Shown here piece by piece: positions 36,564 to 46,186 of a DNA stretch of 64,000 nt; position 1 is the stretch's first letter, and every line of letters begins with the position of its first letter. Source of the stretch: Paenibacillus crassostreae (GTDB lineage: Bacteria; Bacillota; Bacilli; Paenibacillales; Paenibacillaceae); NCBI RefSeq assembly GCF_001857945.1, contig NZ_CP017770.1, positions 1,984,001 through 2,048,000 of the forward strand, read 5' to 3'. A program made the position numbers and the translations under genes. Below the pieces are notes generated by a model. The model was given only the letters and a program-made list of their open reading frames with translations, ran no database searches and was not told where the DNA came from.

Positions 36564-38654
36564 TTGCATCAACCCACTCTTCAATATCAGTCACATCCGC
36601 CCGGCGTGCCCATTACCACACCATTACCACAGACCCCATCTGCTCCAACTACAACAAGTAAAGAACTCGTTCAACCAGCCGTGGAGGATGCGTTCTACTT
36701 CCGTGCACTGGAGGAAGAAGGGATTCTTCTAAATGGACCACAAATTGACGCTGTTCGTCACGGTCATGGACCATTACTCACACTTGCTGGAGCTGGTTGT
36801 GGCAAAACAACCGTCTTGGCCGCACGTACCGGTTATTTAATTGCTGTTCGTGGTGTTCCTGCTTCACAAATATTATTAGTTACATTCACGAGCAAAGCAG
36901 CAGCAGAAATTAAAGCCCGTATCGCTAATATACCTTGTATTACACCCTTAGCAGCACGCTCTGTACAAGCACGAACCTTCCATTCATTTGGGTTAGCAGT
37001 ATTACGTCAATCGGGTCAACGAGAACAAATCCTCAGTGATTTCTCAACTAGACATACGATTATGAAAATCATATTACGTCGCCTGAAAGTAGGAGAGACT
37101 TATCAACCTGAGACACTCTTAGCCGCACTCTCCTCTTGGAAAATGAATGGTGAATGGCCTACTGATCTTCCTTCTGATACAGCTGAAGAATTAAAGATCA
37201 AGAAGATTATGCTGGCCTATGAAGAATGGAAACAAGGACGTAATCAATGGGATTTCGATGATATATTGTTACACACAACAAAATTATTGAATGATCCTTC
37301 TCGACTAACCGAACTACAATCAAGATTCAGCTATTTGATGGTCGATGAGTTTCAGGATACGAATACAGTACAATATGATATCGTACGGAAGTTATCTGCA
37401 GGGCATCGCAATCTTATGGTCGTAGGCGATGATGACCAGACGATCTATTCTTTTAATGGTGCACGACAAGAATCTGTTCTGCAATTCGATCAAGTCTACC
37501 CAGACGCCACCATTATTTCACTTCCCATCAACTATCGAAGCGATTCGCGGATTCTCGGTCTAGGAACAGCACTCATCGCTCACAATGTATTCCGCCGAAA
37601 CAAGCAACTAGTCGCTGCAGGATCTAAAGGTAATCCACCCTACTATGCATCTCCTATGAGCGTGGAGGAAGAAGCCTCCTTTGTTGTTGATCATATAGAA
37701 GAACAAGTACGACTTGGAGAGATCTCCTATTCTGATATTGCTATTCTCCATCGAACTGCTGGTAGTAGTCGTTCCGTATTAGAACAATTATTAATTCGCG
37801 GAATCCCTTTTGTCCAATATGGCAACAATACCGTCTTTTATGATCAGACCATCATTAAGACGTTAATGGATCATCTTCGATTATCACTCGATCCGCGTTG
37901 TAAAGAAGCCTTTCAGAGTACACTTGGTCCACTTTATATTTCTCGTGAAGAGGGACTTAATTATTTGATGGAACAAGAGAGGAAACAATCAAAGAAATAC
38001 CCTCTCATTCACCTCTCGCATTGGGATCGTCTTCAGCCATTCCAACAGGCAGCCGTTAAAGAGCGAATCCGATTGATCAAGAAGCTAACATCACTCAAAC
38101 CTGTATACGCAATTCGAGAAATGAGAAGAATCTTTTATGATAAGTATTTAGAGGCTGGAGATCCACTTCTTCACACCCAATATAAAGAGACACTTACCGA
38201 TAGCTTGGATGAACTTGAGAGTGCTGCTGAACGATTTAGTACGGTCGAGCAATTCATAGCTCATGCTGATGAGTTAACTTTACGACATCAACAAATGGAG
38301 GATATGCGTGATGGCAATGCAGGTCATGCAGTACAATTACTAACCATCCACCGTGCTAAAGGGATGGAATTCCGTCAAGTCTATTGGATTGGCGCCAGCG
38401 AGGGAATTCTTCCTCATAGTACAGTGCTCAAAGAGAAGATCCCGCAAGAAATGAAAGCTACTCACCCACAGACAGCTGAATCCAAGCTCGCTCAAGCTGC
38501 GATTGAGGAGGAACGTCGTTTAGCATATGTAGCTGTAACCAGAGCCAAGGAATCCTTATATATCACCTCACCAAGCCATTATCACGGCAAAGCGGTTGAG
38601 CCATCTCGATTCATATTGGAAGCCTTTGGGGTGATACGCAAGCATTCTAGTTGA
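36564..38654 (+). CDS. UvrD/PcrA-like superfamily 1 DNA helicase
   Basis: 696-aa ATP-dependent 3'-5' helicase. After a Pro/Gln/Thr-rich N-terminal tail (residues 1-50), it shows the Q-like motif LNGPQIDAVRH, Walker A AGAGCGKT, motif Ia LVTFTSKAAAEI, Walker B LMVDEFQDTN, motif III VVGDDDQTIYSFNGA, motif IV YRS, motif V TIHRAKGMEFRQVYW and motif VI AYVAVTRAKESL. It lacks the long 2B C-terminus of PcrA and may match the Bacillus YjcD group. The start appears to be TTG at 36564, with AAAGGTAGG 6 nt upstream. Confidence 0.88.
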   Translation: MHQPTLQYQSHPPGVPITTPLPQTPSAPTTTSKELVQPAVEDAFYFRALEEEGILLNGPQIDAVRHGHGPLLTLAGAGCGKTTVLAARTGYLIAVRGVPASQILLVTFTSKAAAEIKARIANIPCITPLAARSVQARTFHSFGLAVLRQSGQREQILSDFSTRHTIMKIILRRLKVGETYQPETLLAALSSWKMNGEWPTDLPSDTAEELKIKKIMLAYEEWKQGRNQWDFDDILLHTTKLLNDPSRLTELQSRFSYLMVDEFQDTNTVQYDIVRKLSAGHRNLMVVGDDDQTIYSFNGARQESVLQFDQVYPDATIISLPINYRSDSRILGLGTALIAHNVFRRNKQLVAAGSKGNPPYYASPMSVEEEASFVVDHIEEQVRLGEISYSDIAILHRTAGSSRSVLEQLLIRGIPFVQYGNNTVFYDQTIIKTLMDHLRLSLDPRCKEAFQSTLGPLYISREEGLNYLMEQERKQSKKYPLIHLSHWDRLQPFQQAAVKERIRLIKKLTSLKPVYAIREMRRIFYDKYLEAGDPLLHTQYKETLTDSLDELESAAERFSTVEQFIAHADELTLRHQQMEDMRDGNAGHAVQLLTIHRAKGMEFRQVYWIGASEGILPHSTVLKEKIPQEMKATHPQTAESKLAQAAIEEERRLAYVAVTRAKESLYITSPSHYHGKAVEPSRFILEAFGVIRKHSS

Positions 38655-38670
38655 TCTTAATAATGACAAA

Positions 38671-38715
38671 GAAACAGTAGACCTTGGGACAACCCCTGAT
38701 CCACTGTTTCCTTGT
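38671..38715. terminator. Convergent terminator hairpin
   Basis: GAAACAGT (38671-38678) pairs with ACTGTTTC (38703-38710), extended by GACAAA/TTTGTC outside. It lies between the converging helicase and carboxypeptidase genes. Confidence 0.6.
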
Positions 38716-38748
38716 TTGTCTTCTGGAGCTGTCGCACATCATGAACGA

Positions 38749-39627
38749 CTAAAGCTTAATATTCGTTTCATCGAAATATTCTTCAACCGTCAGTACACTG
38801 TCAGCTAGGTCCGGTGCTATATCCGTTCCTATATAACGAATATGCCATGGTTCATATACATATCCTGTCCTATCCTCAGCACCCTCAAGATATCGGATCA
38901 CGAATCCATACTCCGATGCATGCTCTGCCAACCACTTACCTTCCACAGTCTGACCAAATGATTCCTCGAGTACATTCCCTACACTTGGACTAGACACATC
39001 CATTGCAAGACCAGTCTGGTGCTCACTATTGCCTGGTGTGGAACTAACGCGAGAAGCTGCTTCCTCTCCTCGATTACGAACATTAGTCTCGTAAATTACC
39101 TTTTGACGATCATAGGAGCGATAACCTGATACCGCACGTAATTCAATTCCGTCAGCCTCTGCACCAGCAAATAACTCTTCCAAGGCTTCCGCGGCTTCTT
39201 TACGCATCATTCGTTTCTCGTGTGGACCATCGAAGGAAAAGGGAACATTAGGTTCCACTAGATCCTTCGGTTCATATCCCTCTGGAAGACCCCGCTGTTT
39301 ATTCACAATCACTGTTATCGCCTCTGGATTTGTTACTACAGATTGTCCTTCTACTTCTTGGATTGTGGCTTGGATGGAGCTCTCACTACGCACCGCCATT
39401 ACAGGATCGACAGCTTGTCCACCACTGTTCGCTGCCCCTTGTTCATTCTCCACAATTTCCTTCTGATCTCCTTGACCGGCAGGTGCAGCCTGTAGGGCTT
39501 GTCCTTCTTCTTGTGCGGAACCCCCTGTTTTAGGTCCACAACTTGCAAGTAGAACACAACACAGAATAAGTGTGGGCACTATTAACAGACGTTTCCAATC
39601 TTTTGGTCGCCATGTCTGTGAATTCAT
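38749..39627 (-). CDS. VanY-type D-alanyl-D-alanine carboxypeptidase lipoprotein
   Basis: 292 aa. Lipobox LASC near residue 30, then a low-complexity Gln/Ala/Gly linker to about 110, then the M15B peptidase domain: VSGYRSYDRQ, the zinc motif SEHQTGLAMDVSS (His and Asp), and EPWHIRYIG (catalytic Glu and zinc His). It would trim the terminal D-Ala from peptidoglycan stem peptides outside the membrane. ATG at 39627 follows AAAGGAG. Confidence 0.9.
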   Translation of the reverse strand: MNSQTWRPKDWKRLLIVPTLILCCVLLASCGPKTGGSAQEEGQALQAAPAGQGDQKEIVENEQGAANSGGQAVDPVMAVRSESSIQATIQEVEGQSVVTNPEAITVIVNKQRGLPEGYEPKDLVEPNVPFSFDGPHEKRMMRKEAAEALEELFAGAEADGIELRAVSGYRSYDRQKVIYETNVRNRGEEAASRVSSTPGNSEHQTGLAMDVSSPSVGNVLEESFGQTVEGKWLAEHASEYGFVIRYLEGAEDRTGYVYEPWHIRYIGTDIAPDLADSVLTVEEYFDETNIKL

Positions 39628-39660
39628 CGTAGCTCTCCTTTGTTGATAAATTTTATTTAA

Positions 39661-39688
39661 GCTGCATAGGCGATTATGAAATTGACTC
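39661..39688 (+). repeat. Half copy of palindromic repeat R1
   Basis: GCTGCATAGGCGATTATGAA plus ATTGACTC match the right half of the R1 palindromes (one mismatch in the arm). It lies just downstream of the 238-aa gene's stop codon. Confidence 0.6.
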
Positions 39689-39690
39689 TC

Positions 39691-40407
39691 TTATATTTTA
39701 AAGTATAACTTACGTCTTTTTTCGGCAGAATCTGATGTTTTCTTAATAACCATTCGCAACGCCTTCTGAAATCCAGGAACACTCTTCAACAACGGTGACC
39801 AATCATCAGCATTTAGTTCCAATTCTTCCTGCGTAGAGAGGTGTATCGTAACATCTTGAAAAAGAGGACCTGGATCATGTAATTTCCCTTGTTCTGCGGC
39901 TTCTGCTAACCAGTCGCCTGGAGTAGGTCCTAGCTTCTCCTTCTCTTTGGCGATCGAAGCTTCCAGTAAGGCTATTTCCTTCTCCTGTGAAGTCGTTGAA
40001 CTAGCCCAAGCATCAAATACATTAGATAATAATTCTTGTCTTGGCAAGCCTAACAGAGTCAGCTTCATAAGTGGATCTATCATCAATTGATCCCAAGCAT
40101 ATTCACGCATGGATAACAATGCTGTACAATTCACATTCCCACAATCACAACCCGCTTCTTCCCACAATAATGGAATAGGAGATGGCAACAATTCAAGAAC
40201 CCACAATGGAGTCTCCCCATTAAGTATACAGTATAGGTCATGAGGATTCCCTCGCAATTCCTGGAGTATCTCTTCTCGTATCTGAGGAGAACTCTTTTCC
40301 ACAGGAATACTTACTACGTGCATTAGGGTTTTATCAAGGGAATCGTTCAAGGTCGCTATCCATCGTCCAGAATGTGCCTCTAGTACGATATCCTCTACCT
40401 TTGTCAA
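39691..40407 (-). CDS. Degenerate SWIM-like partner of the SNF2 helicase (YwqB-like)
   Basis: About 238 aa. A motif CDCGNVNCTA followed by WDQLMIDPLMKLTLLGLPRQELL resembles the SWIM zinc finger plus its C-terminal extension as seen in YwqB-type proteins, but the last ligand His is Ala and the N-terminal part is short. The rest is not recognised. TTG at 40407 has GGGGGG 6 nt upstream, better than the GTG at 40443. It follows the SNF2 gene by about 50 bp, the same pairing as ywqA-ywqB in Bacillus. Confidence 0.6.
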   Translation of the reverse strand: MTKVEDIVLEAHSGRWIATLNDSLDKTLMHVVSIPVEKSSPQIREEILQELRGNPHDLYCILNGETPLWVLELLPSPIPLLWEEAGCDCGNVNCTALLSMREYAWDQLMIDPLMKLTLLGLPRQELLSNVFDAWASSTTSQEKEIALLEASIAKEKEKLGPTPGDWLAEAAEQGKLHDPGPLFQDVTIHLSTQEELELNADDWSPLLKSVPGFQKALRMVIKKTSDSAEKRRKLYFKI

Positions 40408-40460
40408 CTTTATCCCCCCTACTCTTATTATATTCAAGGACACGCCAGATGATATTAGAA

Positions 40461-43400
40461 TTACATCCAGTCCTCACCTTGTAATGATATAAGATCTTTC
40501 AGATCTGTATCTGACATCTCAGTCAACCAAGTTTCACCCGAACCTACGACTTGTTCTGATAGCGCCTTTTTATTCTCAATAAGTTCATCAATTCGCTCTT
40601 CCAACGTCCCTTGACAGATAAGCTTGTGTACTTGAACATTCTTATTCTGGCCAATCCGGAATACCCGATCCGTCGCTTGATTCTCTACCGCTGGATTCCA
40701 CCAACGATCATAATGCAACACATGATTTGCACGTGTTAGATTGAGACCCACTCCGCCTGCCTTTAACGAAAGCACAAAGAACGTCGGTCCCTCACTTTCT
40801 TGAAATGAGCGAACCATCTCATCCCGTTCTTGCTTCAATACACCCCCATGTAGGAATGCAGGTTCCTTACCATATCTTGCAGCAAGGCGTGACACCAGCA
40901 AATGACCCATCGCCACATATTGTGTGAAAATAAGTGCCGATTCGCCGCATTCCTCAATACTGTCAAGAATCTCTAATAAACGATCCATTTTTCCTGAAGC
41001 TTCCTGTTTGGTCGCCCGATGCTCTTCTTTGCCGAGAAGCTGCGGATGATCACAAATCTGCTTCAATTTAGTTAATGAAGATAATACTAGACCCTTTCTC
41101 GCAAAACCAGTGCGTTGCTCAATTTGTACTAACATTTGATCAACAACTGCTTGATACATCGCACCCTGCACATCGGTTAATGTACAATAAGATTTAAGTT
41201 CAATCTTCTCTGGTAGATCTTTCGCAATATCTGGATCGCTCTTGAGTCTACGAAGCATGAAGGGTGCAACCAATTGATGAAGTTCCTTCAAGCGTTCCTG
41301 GTTGGCATCTCCGGTGTAGCGCTGACGGAAGGATGATGAAGTACCAAGATATCCAGGGTTTAAAAATTGGAAAATAGACCACAACTCTCCTAAGCGATTC
41401 TCCACCGGAGTACCCGTCATGGCAATCCGATGCGGAGTAGATAATTTCATTACACTTTGAGCTTGCTTCGTTCGATAATTTTTAATGTATTGAGCTTCAT
41501 CCAAGACAACAGTCTCCCATGATACCTGCGCTAAATCTACACCATCTCTACCACATAAATGGTATGTTGTCAGGATAACATGATGCTGTGTAACCTGTTG
41601 AAGAAGTTCTTCCCCATGAAGTCTCTTATTTCCATGATGGATGTAAATCGACATATCCGGTGCGAAACGTTGTAACTCCCGTTGCCAATTCCCAAGTAAC
41701 GACGTTGGGCAGACAATCAGAACAGGTCTCGTCTGTTCCGCCAACCGCTCTAGAATGCAAGTGATAACCTGAACAGTCTTACCAAGCCCCATATCATCAG
41801 CTAGACATACACCAAAGCCCAGATCTCTCATCGCTGCCAGCCACTGATAACCACGTTCTTGATAAGGGCGTAGTACGCCGTGAAGAGATTCCGGGGTCGA
41901 ACGGCTTGGCACATCTCTCGAGCTCGTACTTTCGAGTAGCGCAGATAAGCGCCCCACCGTTTGCATACCCATGATACTGAGGCCTTTCCACGTTCTTTCA
42001 TCGCCATCTTCGGCTGTTAAATGCATCCAATCAGATATTTCCATTTGGCCTTTTTCATGTCGTTTAATATAGCGCATAACCTGACGAATTTCTTTGAGAT
42101 CAACTTCAATCCATTCTCCACGAAATTGCGCATAGGGGACATCAGATTCTGCCAACGTAGCCATTTCTTCGAGTGTTAGTGTTACTCCTCCAATAGCAGC
42201 CTCAACTTCAAATGAGACTAAGTTCTCCATACCCAGAGCAATAGGGACACCTTCTCTACCCTCACCCGCTTCGGGTTGTACCATTCTAAGCGATAATCCG
42301 ACTCGACGCCGTTCGCGACTCCAACGAGAAGGAAGCTGTACACTCACTCCTGAAGTACTTAAGCGCGGCACATCCTCCCGCACGAAGCTAAATAATTGTT
42401 CCGGTGTAAGATCCATTCCCTCTGGAGCAGGGCGATTCAAAGCATAACGAATTTCATTTGACACCTTCGCAGCTTCTCCAAGTGTCATTAAAAATTGCTC
42501 CTGAATCGCTTCATATTGTCTCCCTCGAACTTCCAACCCACGTTGAGTCCTGCCCCAAATAAAGCTTGCAGGAAGCCATGTTCCATAATCATCTTGAATC
42601 TCCGCCCAAAATGAAACATACCAATGTTGTTCGTCCCCAAGCATTCTTGGTTCCATTCGTAAACCTAATTTCAAACGACCCTTTTGCTGTGCCAGAGCTG
42701 CCTCTTCATCCTTAGCAATCGAAGGAATAGAAGTACCTCCTATATGAGACACCACATTCGTTAACTCACTTACTTCATCAGGGGAACCTTGGATTGAAAT
42801 ATCACGACTTACCGTCAAGAGCCCATCCCACCACAATTCGGATAGAGGGGAATATCCCCTTCGGTAATCTGCCATATATCGCGACAGCTTACTTTCTATT
42901 CCATGGATGACATCTTTCATTTCAGTATGAATAATCGCACTCAAAAAAGAATGAAGCACATTAGCTCCAGCTTCTTCCTTCGTCTCTGAGCCTAGGAATG
43001 CAGGCACACCAAAGGCAAGAGGTGGGATAGAGGCAGCCAGTTGTAAGAAGCGTTCCACTTCGCGTTTGTCTTTCAAACTAGGTAGCCAACGAGCCGTTAC
43101 AACTTGTTCGCTGCTACGTCTGCGTGATCCTGTTGTAACCAGTGGCGCAGTCCCTGGTGCAACCCGGCCTCGTAGCATAAGCTCCAATGCGAAATGTGCC
43201 ACTTTTACCCAATAACTCATCTCTGCTCCTGGCTGTATTCCTTGGGATAGATACCTCTCTTCATCCCATGCAAGAAGCATCATAAATGCATCTTGTGGAG
43301 AAAGTGCAAGACCCTCTAATGTCCTACCCATTAATTGGCGTCTTTCACCACGTCTGTTGTTAACTCTGGTACTTGAGGTTGGAGAAGGGTACCGAAGTTC

Positions 43401-43559
43401 TGCCAGGCGAAGTACTCCCTGAGCAAATGGTCGAGTTCCATTATTCCATTCAAACTGCTTAACTACCCGGCTCCATGCATCCACCCTAGGTTCGGACACC
43501 TCACCGGAAAAACAAAAAAATACATCGCCTAACCATACGCCATATAGCGGTTGATTCAT
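40461..43559 (-). CDS. SNF2-family ATPase/helicase (YwqA-like)
   Basis: 1032-aa protein. The N-terminal 550 residues belong to a SNF2-associated region, followed by the two RecA lobes: LRPYQERGYQWLAAMRDLGFGVCLADDMGLGKTVQ (read in parts), VVLDEAQYIKN (DEAQ box), MTGTPVENRLGELWSIF, FTQYVAMGHLL, LKAGGVGLNLTRANHVLHYDRWWNPAVENQATDR and the RIGQ end motif. It probably remodels protein-DNA complexes or translocates on DNA. ATG at 43559 has AGGAG 6 nt upstream. Confidence 0.9.
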   Translation of the reverse strand: MNQPLYGVWLGDVFFCFSGEVSEPRVDAWSRVVKQFEWNNGTRPFAQGVLRLAELRYPSPTSSTRVNNRRGERRQLMGRTLEGLALSPQDAFMMLLAWDEERYLSQGIQPGAEMSYWVKVAHFALELMLRGRVAPGTAPLVTTGSRRRSSEQVVTARWLPSLKDKREVERFLQLAASIPPLAFGVPAFLGSETKEEAGANVLHSFLSAIIHTEMKDVIHGIESKLSRYMADYRRGYSPLSELWWDGLLTVSRDISIQGSPDEVSELTNVVSHIGGTSIPSIAKDEEAALAQQKGRLKLGLRMEPRMLGDEQHWYVSFWAEIQDDYGTWLPASFIWGRTQRGLEVRGRQYEAIQEQFLMTLGEAAKVSNEIRYALNRPAPEGMDLTPEQLFSFVREDVPRLSTSGVSVQLPSRWSRERRRVGLSLRMVQPEAGEGREGVPIALGMENLVSFEVEAAIGGVTLTLEEMATLAESDVPYAQFRGEWIEVDLKEIRQVMRYIKRHEKGQMEISDWMHLTAEDGDERTWKGLSIMGMQTVGRLSALLESTSSRDVPSRSTPESLHGVLRPYQERGYQWLAAMRDLGFGVCLADDMGLGKTVQVITCILERLAEQTRPVLIVCPTSLLGNWQRELQRFAPDMSIYIHHGNKRLHGEELLQQVTQHHVILTTYHLCGRDGVDLAQVSWETVVLDEAQYIKNYRTKQAQSVMKLSTPHRIAMTGTPVENRLGELWSIFQFLNPGYLGTSSSFRQRYTGDANQERLKELHQLVAPFMLRRLKSDPDIAKDLPEKIELKSYCTLTDVQGAMYQAVVDQMLVQIEQRTGFARKGLVLSSLTKLKQICDHPQLLGKEEHRATKQEASGKMDRLLEILDSIEECGESALIFTQYVAMGHLLVSRLAARYGKEPAFLHGGVLKQERDEMVRSFQESEGPTFFVLSLKAGGVGLNLTRANHVLHYDRWWNPAVENQATDRVFRIGQNKNVQVHKLICQGTLEERIDELIENKKALSEQVVGSGETWLTEMSDTDLKDLISLQGEDWM

Positions 43560-43610
43560 CGTTGTCTCCTGTCGTTTCACTGCTCACATATTTTTATTGC
43601 AACTTACCTA

Positions 43611-43665
43611 GAATCAATTTCATAATCGCCTATGTAGCTGGTTTGCATAATTATGAAATTGATTC
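43611..43665 (+). repeat. Palindromic repeat R1, copy C
   Basis: 55 bp with exact 16-bp arms GAATCAATTTCATAAT and its complement; centre contains CTATGTAGCTGGTTTGC, close to copy A. It lies upstream of the SNF2 gene. Confidence 0.8.
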
Positions 43666-43683
43666 CTATTTAACTTATAATGT

Positions 43684-43724
43684 GAAAAAAACCCACCTAA
43701 AGCTTACTCTCCAAAGGTAGGTTT
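43684..43724 (-). terminator. Orphan intrinsic terminator on minus strand
   Basis: Minus-strand stem AAACCTACC/GGTGGGTTT (43716-43724 with 43690-43698) followed by a U-run (43691-43685). No recognised minus-strand gene lies immediately upstream; the R2 repeat does. Confidence 0.6.
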
Positions 43725-43731
43725 ATGATCG

Positions 43732-43834
43732 TAGCAAGCATAAACGCCTTCGGCGTCCTTATAAGGACGGTAAGTGTTTAAGCGAGAAATATAAGATATA
43801 AAGTATAGCGTAAAACTTATACTTTCTTATATTT
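43732..43834 (+). repeat. Dispersed repeat R2, copy a
   Basis: 103 bp nearly identical to 49826-49923. It includes GCATAAACGCCTTCGG, a GTCCTTATAAGGAC palindrome and a terminal hairpin AAAGTATA/TATACTTT nested in AAATATAAG/CTTATATTT. The rest of the 43835-44077 gap shows nothing clear. Confidence 0.75.
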
Positions 43835-44077
43835 GTACAAAATCAGCAATTTCTTTATCATAAATCATGACATTAAACTCCATTTACCACTGTACATCAT
43901 ACCATACGTTCTGAACCAATAACAACCAAACGTGAATAGTAATCAACTATCGTAAATCCAAATTCAAGAAGAATCGATGAATACTATTCTAGCCAATATG
44001 GGCATAGCTTATGTTAGTGGTTGTACTAAATTCAACAAAGCTAAACTAACTAATATAGATAGAGGAGGCATCTAGCC

Positions 44078-44836
44078 TTGTCGAAACATAACTTTTATAT
44101 GTGGATAACCCTCGTCTCATTTATAATCATGTTAATCGTCAACTGTCTTGCAAATACCACACTTCTTGGTGGGAGAACCACTGGAGAAATATCCAATATG
44201 TATCCTACGTACATGACACCTGCTGGATATGCTTTCACGATCTGGATCGTCATCTATATCCTTCTTGCAGGATTCATATACTACCTGTTCAGACAAAATA
44301 ATATCGGACGCAAATCCATATCATCCATTGGAATTGTGTTCACACTTAGCAATATCATCAATATCTTATGGCTCTTATTATGGCAGTACCTCTATATTGA
44401 ATTGTCAGTTGTAGCTATGTTGTTGCTCTTACTAACACTAATTCACTTGTATCGGCGTACGATGCAGATCACTAACCTTACCATAATTGAACAATGGATA
44501 GTCAAACTACCATTCAGTCTCTATTTAGGTTGGATTAGTATTGCTACCATCTTGAATATTGCTATCGTACTCTCGAAGAATGAATGGGGAGTATTCGATC
44601 TAGAAGAACGAACCTGGGCTGTCCTTATGCTCTGTATCGGAGGTGTTGTCGCCTTATTATCTAGCTACCCTTATCGCGATAGCGTAATCCCGCTTGTTTA
44701 CATCTGGGCATATATTGCCATTGCCTTAAAGCAAAGGAACGATGAACAAGTTTTCCTAGCAGCCTCTATCCTGATCGTCATTCTATTCGTTTACTCGATG
44801 TGGTTGTTCCTGATCCGCAATCGAGATCGTGATTAA
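44078..44836 (+). CDS. TspO/MBR-related polytopic membrane protein
   Basis: 252 aa with about eight helices. The N-terminal part has NCLANTTLLGGRTTGEISNMYPTYMTPAGYAFTIWIVIY, typical of the larger TspO-related proteins found in Bacilli, and NIINILWLLLWQYLYIELS. The role is unclear; TspO proteins bind tetrapyrroles. The start is TTG at 44078 with GAGGAGG 9 nt upstream. Single-gene unit. Confidence 0.72.
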   Translation: MSKHNFYMWITLVSFIIMLIVNCLANTTLLGGRTTGEISNMYPTYMTPAGYAFTIWIVIYILLAGFIYYLFRQNNIGRKSISSIGIVFTLSNIINILWLLLWQYLYIELSVVAMLLLLLTLIHLYRRTMQITNLTIIEQWIVKLPFSLYLGWISIATILNIAIVLSKNEWGVFDLEERTWAVLMLCIGGVVALLSSYPYRDSVIPLVYIWAYIAIALKQRNDEQVFLAASILIVILFVYSMWLFLIRNRDRD

Positions 44837-44888
44837 GTGGATACGCAAAATGGACTGTACGGTGAATCCCATACAATCCATTTTGTGA

Positions 44889-44948
44889 GAATCAATTTCA
44901 TAATAGCCTATGTAACTTAAATAGTTTGCGTAATTATGAAAATGATTC
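44889..44948 (+). repeat. Palindromic repeat R1, copy D
   Basis: 60 bp; arms GAATCAATTTCATAAT and ATTATGAAAATGATTC (one mismatch) with centre CCTATGTAACTTAAATAG. It lies between the converging TspO-like and ridA genes. Confidence 0.75.
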
Positions 44949-44986
44949 AGTATAGCTCATTTATTAACTCACTTGATCATCCTGCC

Positions 44987-45367
44987 TTATTTCTTCAACA
45001 CTACAGCTTCGATCTCAACTAAGGCATCTTTGGGTAAACGAGCTACTTCAACTGCGCTACGCGCTGGAAAGGGTTGTGAGAAGAATGAGCTATAGACTTC
45101 ATTCATTGCAACGAAGTCATTCATATCTTTTAAGAAAACAGTTGTCTTAACTACTTGGTCCATCCCAGCACCTACAGATTCGAGAATGGCTTGGACATTA
45201 CGAAGTGATTGACGTGTTTGTCCTTCAATTCCTTCACCAAATTCCCCCGTCTGCGGGTTAATTCCCAGTTGTCCTGATGTAAAAATGAATCCTCCTGCCT
45301 CAACTGCCTGACTATATGGTCCAATTGCTCCTGGAGCTGCCTCCGTTGAAATCACTTGTTTACTCAT
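44987..45367 (-). CDS. ridA: RidA family reactive imine deaminase
   Basis: 126-aa cytosolic enzyme that hydrolyses 2-aminoacrylate and similar imines. It carries GPYSQAVEAGGFIFTSGQLGINP, NVQAILESVG and the signature ARSAVEVARLPKDALVEIEAVV, including the conserved Arg. In Bacillus the homologue is YabJ. ATG at 45367 follows AAAGGGG. It stands between the oxidoreductase gene and a repeat. Confidence 0.93.
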   Translation of the reverse strand: MSKQVISTEAAPGAIGPYSQAVEAGGFIFTSGQLGINPQTGEFGEGIEGQTRQSLRNVQAILESVGAGMDQVVKTTVFLKDMNDFVAMNEVYSSFFSQPFPARSAVEVARLPKDALVEIEAVVLKK

Positions 45368-45414
45368 TTATTTGTCCCCTTTCAACCTAAGTCATGATCT
45401 TTAACTTCCACTTA

Positions 45415-46080
45415 TTATACCAATCCTAGAATATGAATGACATCATTCGGATAAATATGAACACCAGTCGGTCTCTTTATTGCAATATTCACCATCGCAC
45501 GTGCGACTACTCTGGCAGGGATCGCCCGATATTTAATACCTTTTCCCCGGAAAAGAAAGTCGAAGGTAGTCATAAATTTGGCACCCCATTGTTCTCCCAA
45601 CCGCTTCTCCTGACGCTGCCCAAGTAGCAGTGATGGTCGAAAGAGATGTACTGCTGGTAGCCCAATAGTTGAAAGCTTATCCTCCACTTCCCCTTTTGTA
45701 CGATTATAGAACACACGAGATGAAGGATCCGCACCCATAGCTGATACAACCAAAAACTGACTTACCCCTTGCTCTTGTGCCAATTGAGCTGCACGAACAG
45801 GATAATCATAATCTACTTTACGAAATTGTTCCTGGGATCCTGCCTTCTTAATTGTAGTTCCTAGACAGCAATACACATCTCTCACATTTGAGAATATCTC
45901 GTGATATTGATCCAAGCGATCCCAATCAACTACAATCTGAGAAAGCTTTGGATGCTGAATGTCCAATGGTTGTCTGACAAGCAATTTTATGCCATCATAT
46001 TCATCGCGTTGTAATAATTCTGCAACAACAAAACTTCCAACTAATCCACTGGCCCCTAATACAACAGCCTGCAATTTCAT
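45415..46080 (-). CDS. NAD(P)-binding oxidoreductase (HTATIP2-like atypical SDR)
   Basis: 221 aa. N-terminal Rossmann motif VVLGASGLVGSFVVAELL, then DVYCCLGTTIKKAGSQEQFRKVDYDYP and FLVVSAMGADPSSRVFYNRTKGEVE, with the SDR-type Tyr and Lys. The C-terminus has LFRPSLLLGQR. Substrate unknown. ATG at 46080 follows AAGGAG. Confidence 0.8.
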   Translation of the reverse strand: MKLQAVVLGASGLVGSFVVAELLQRDEYDGIKLLVRQPLDIQHPKLSQIVVDWDRLDQYHEIFSNVRDVYCCLGTTIKKAGSQEQFRKVDYDYPVRAAQLAQEQGVSQFLVVSAMGADPSSRVFYNRTKGEVEDKLSTIGLPAVHLFRPSLLLGQRQEKRLGEQWGAKFMTTFDFLFRGKGIKYRAIPARVVARAMVNIAIKRPTGVHIYPNDVIHILGLV

Positions 46081-46092
46081 AGGATTCTCCTT

Positions 46093-46176
46093 AAAAGTTT
46101 TTAAAGCATAGGCTTCTTATTGAATGACTTCGTTAAAAACTCGCATCGGAAGCATAATCATAGTTTTTAAAGCATA
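46093..46176 (+). repeat. Dispersed repeat R3, copy b
   Basis: 84 bp imperfectly matching 25084-25165; it also contains an internal direct repeat of AGTTTTTAAAGCATA (46096-46110 and 46162-46176). Confidence 0.5.
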
Positions 46177-46186
46177 ATGTAATGTA

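Noticed and set aside
43850-43920. Minus-strand short frame of about 18 codons near the R2 repeat
   Set aside because: Too short and without a family match; perhaps a gene remnant, but I cannot support it.
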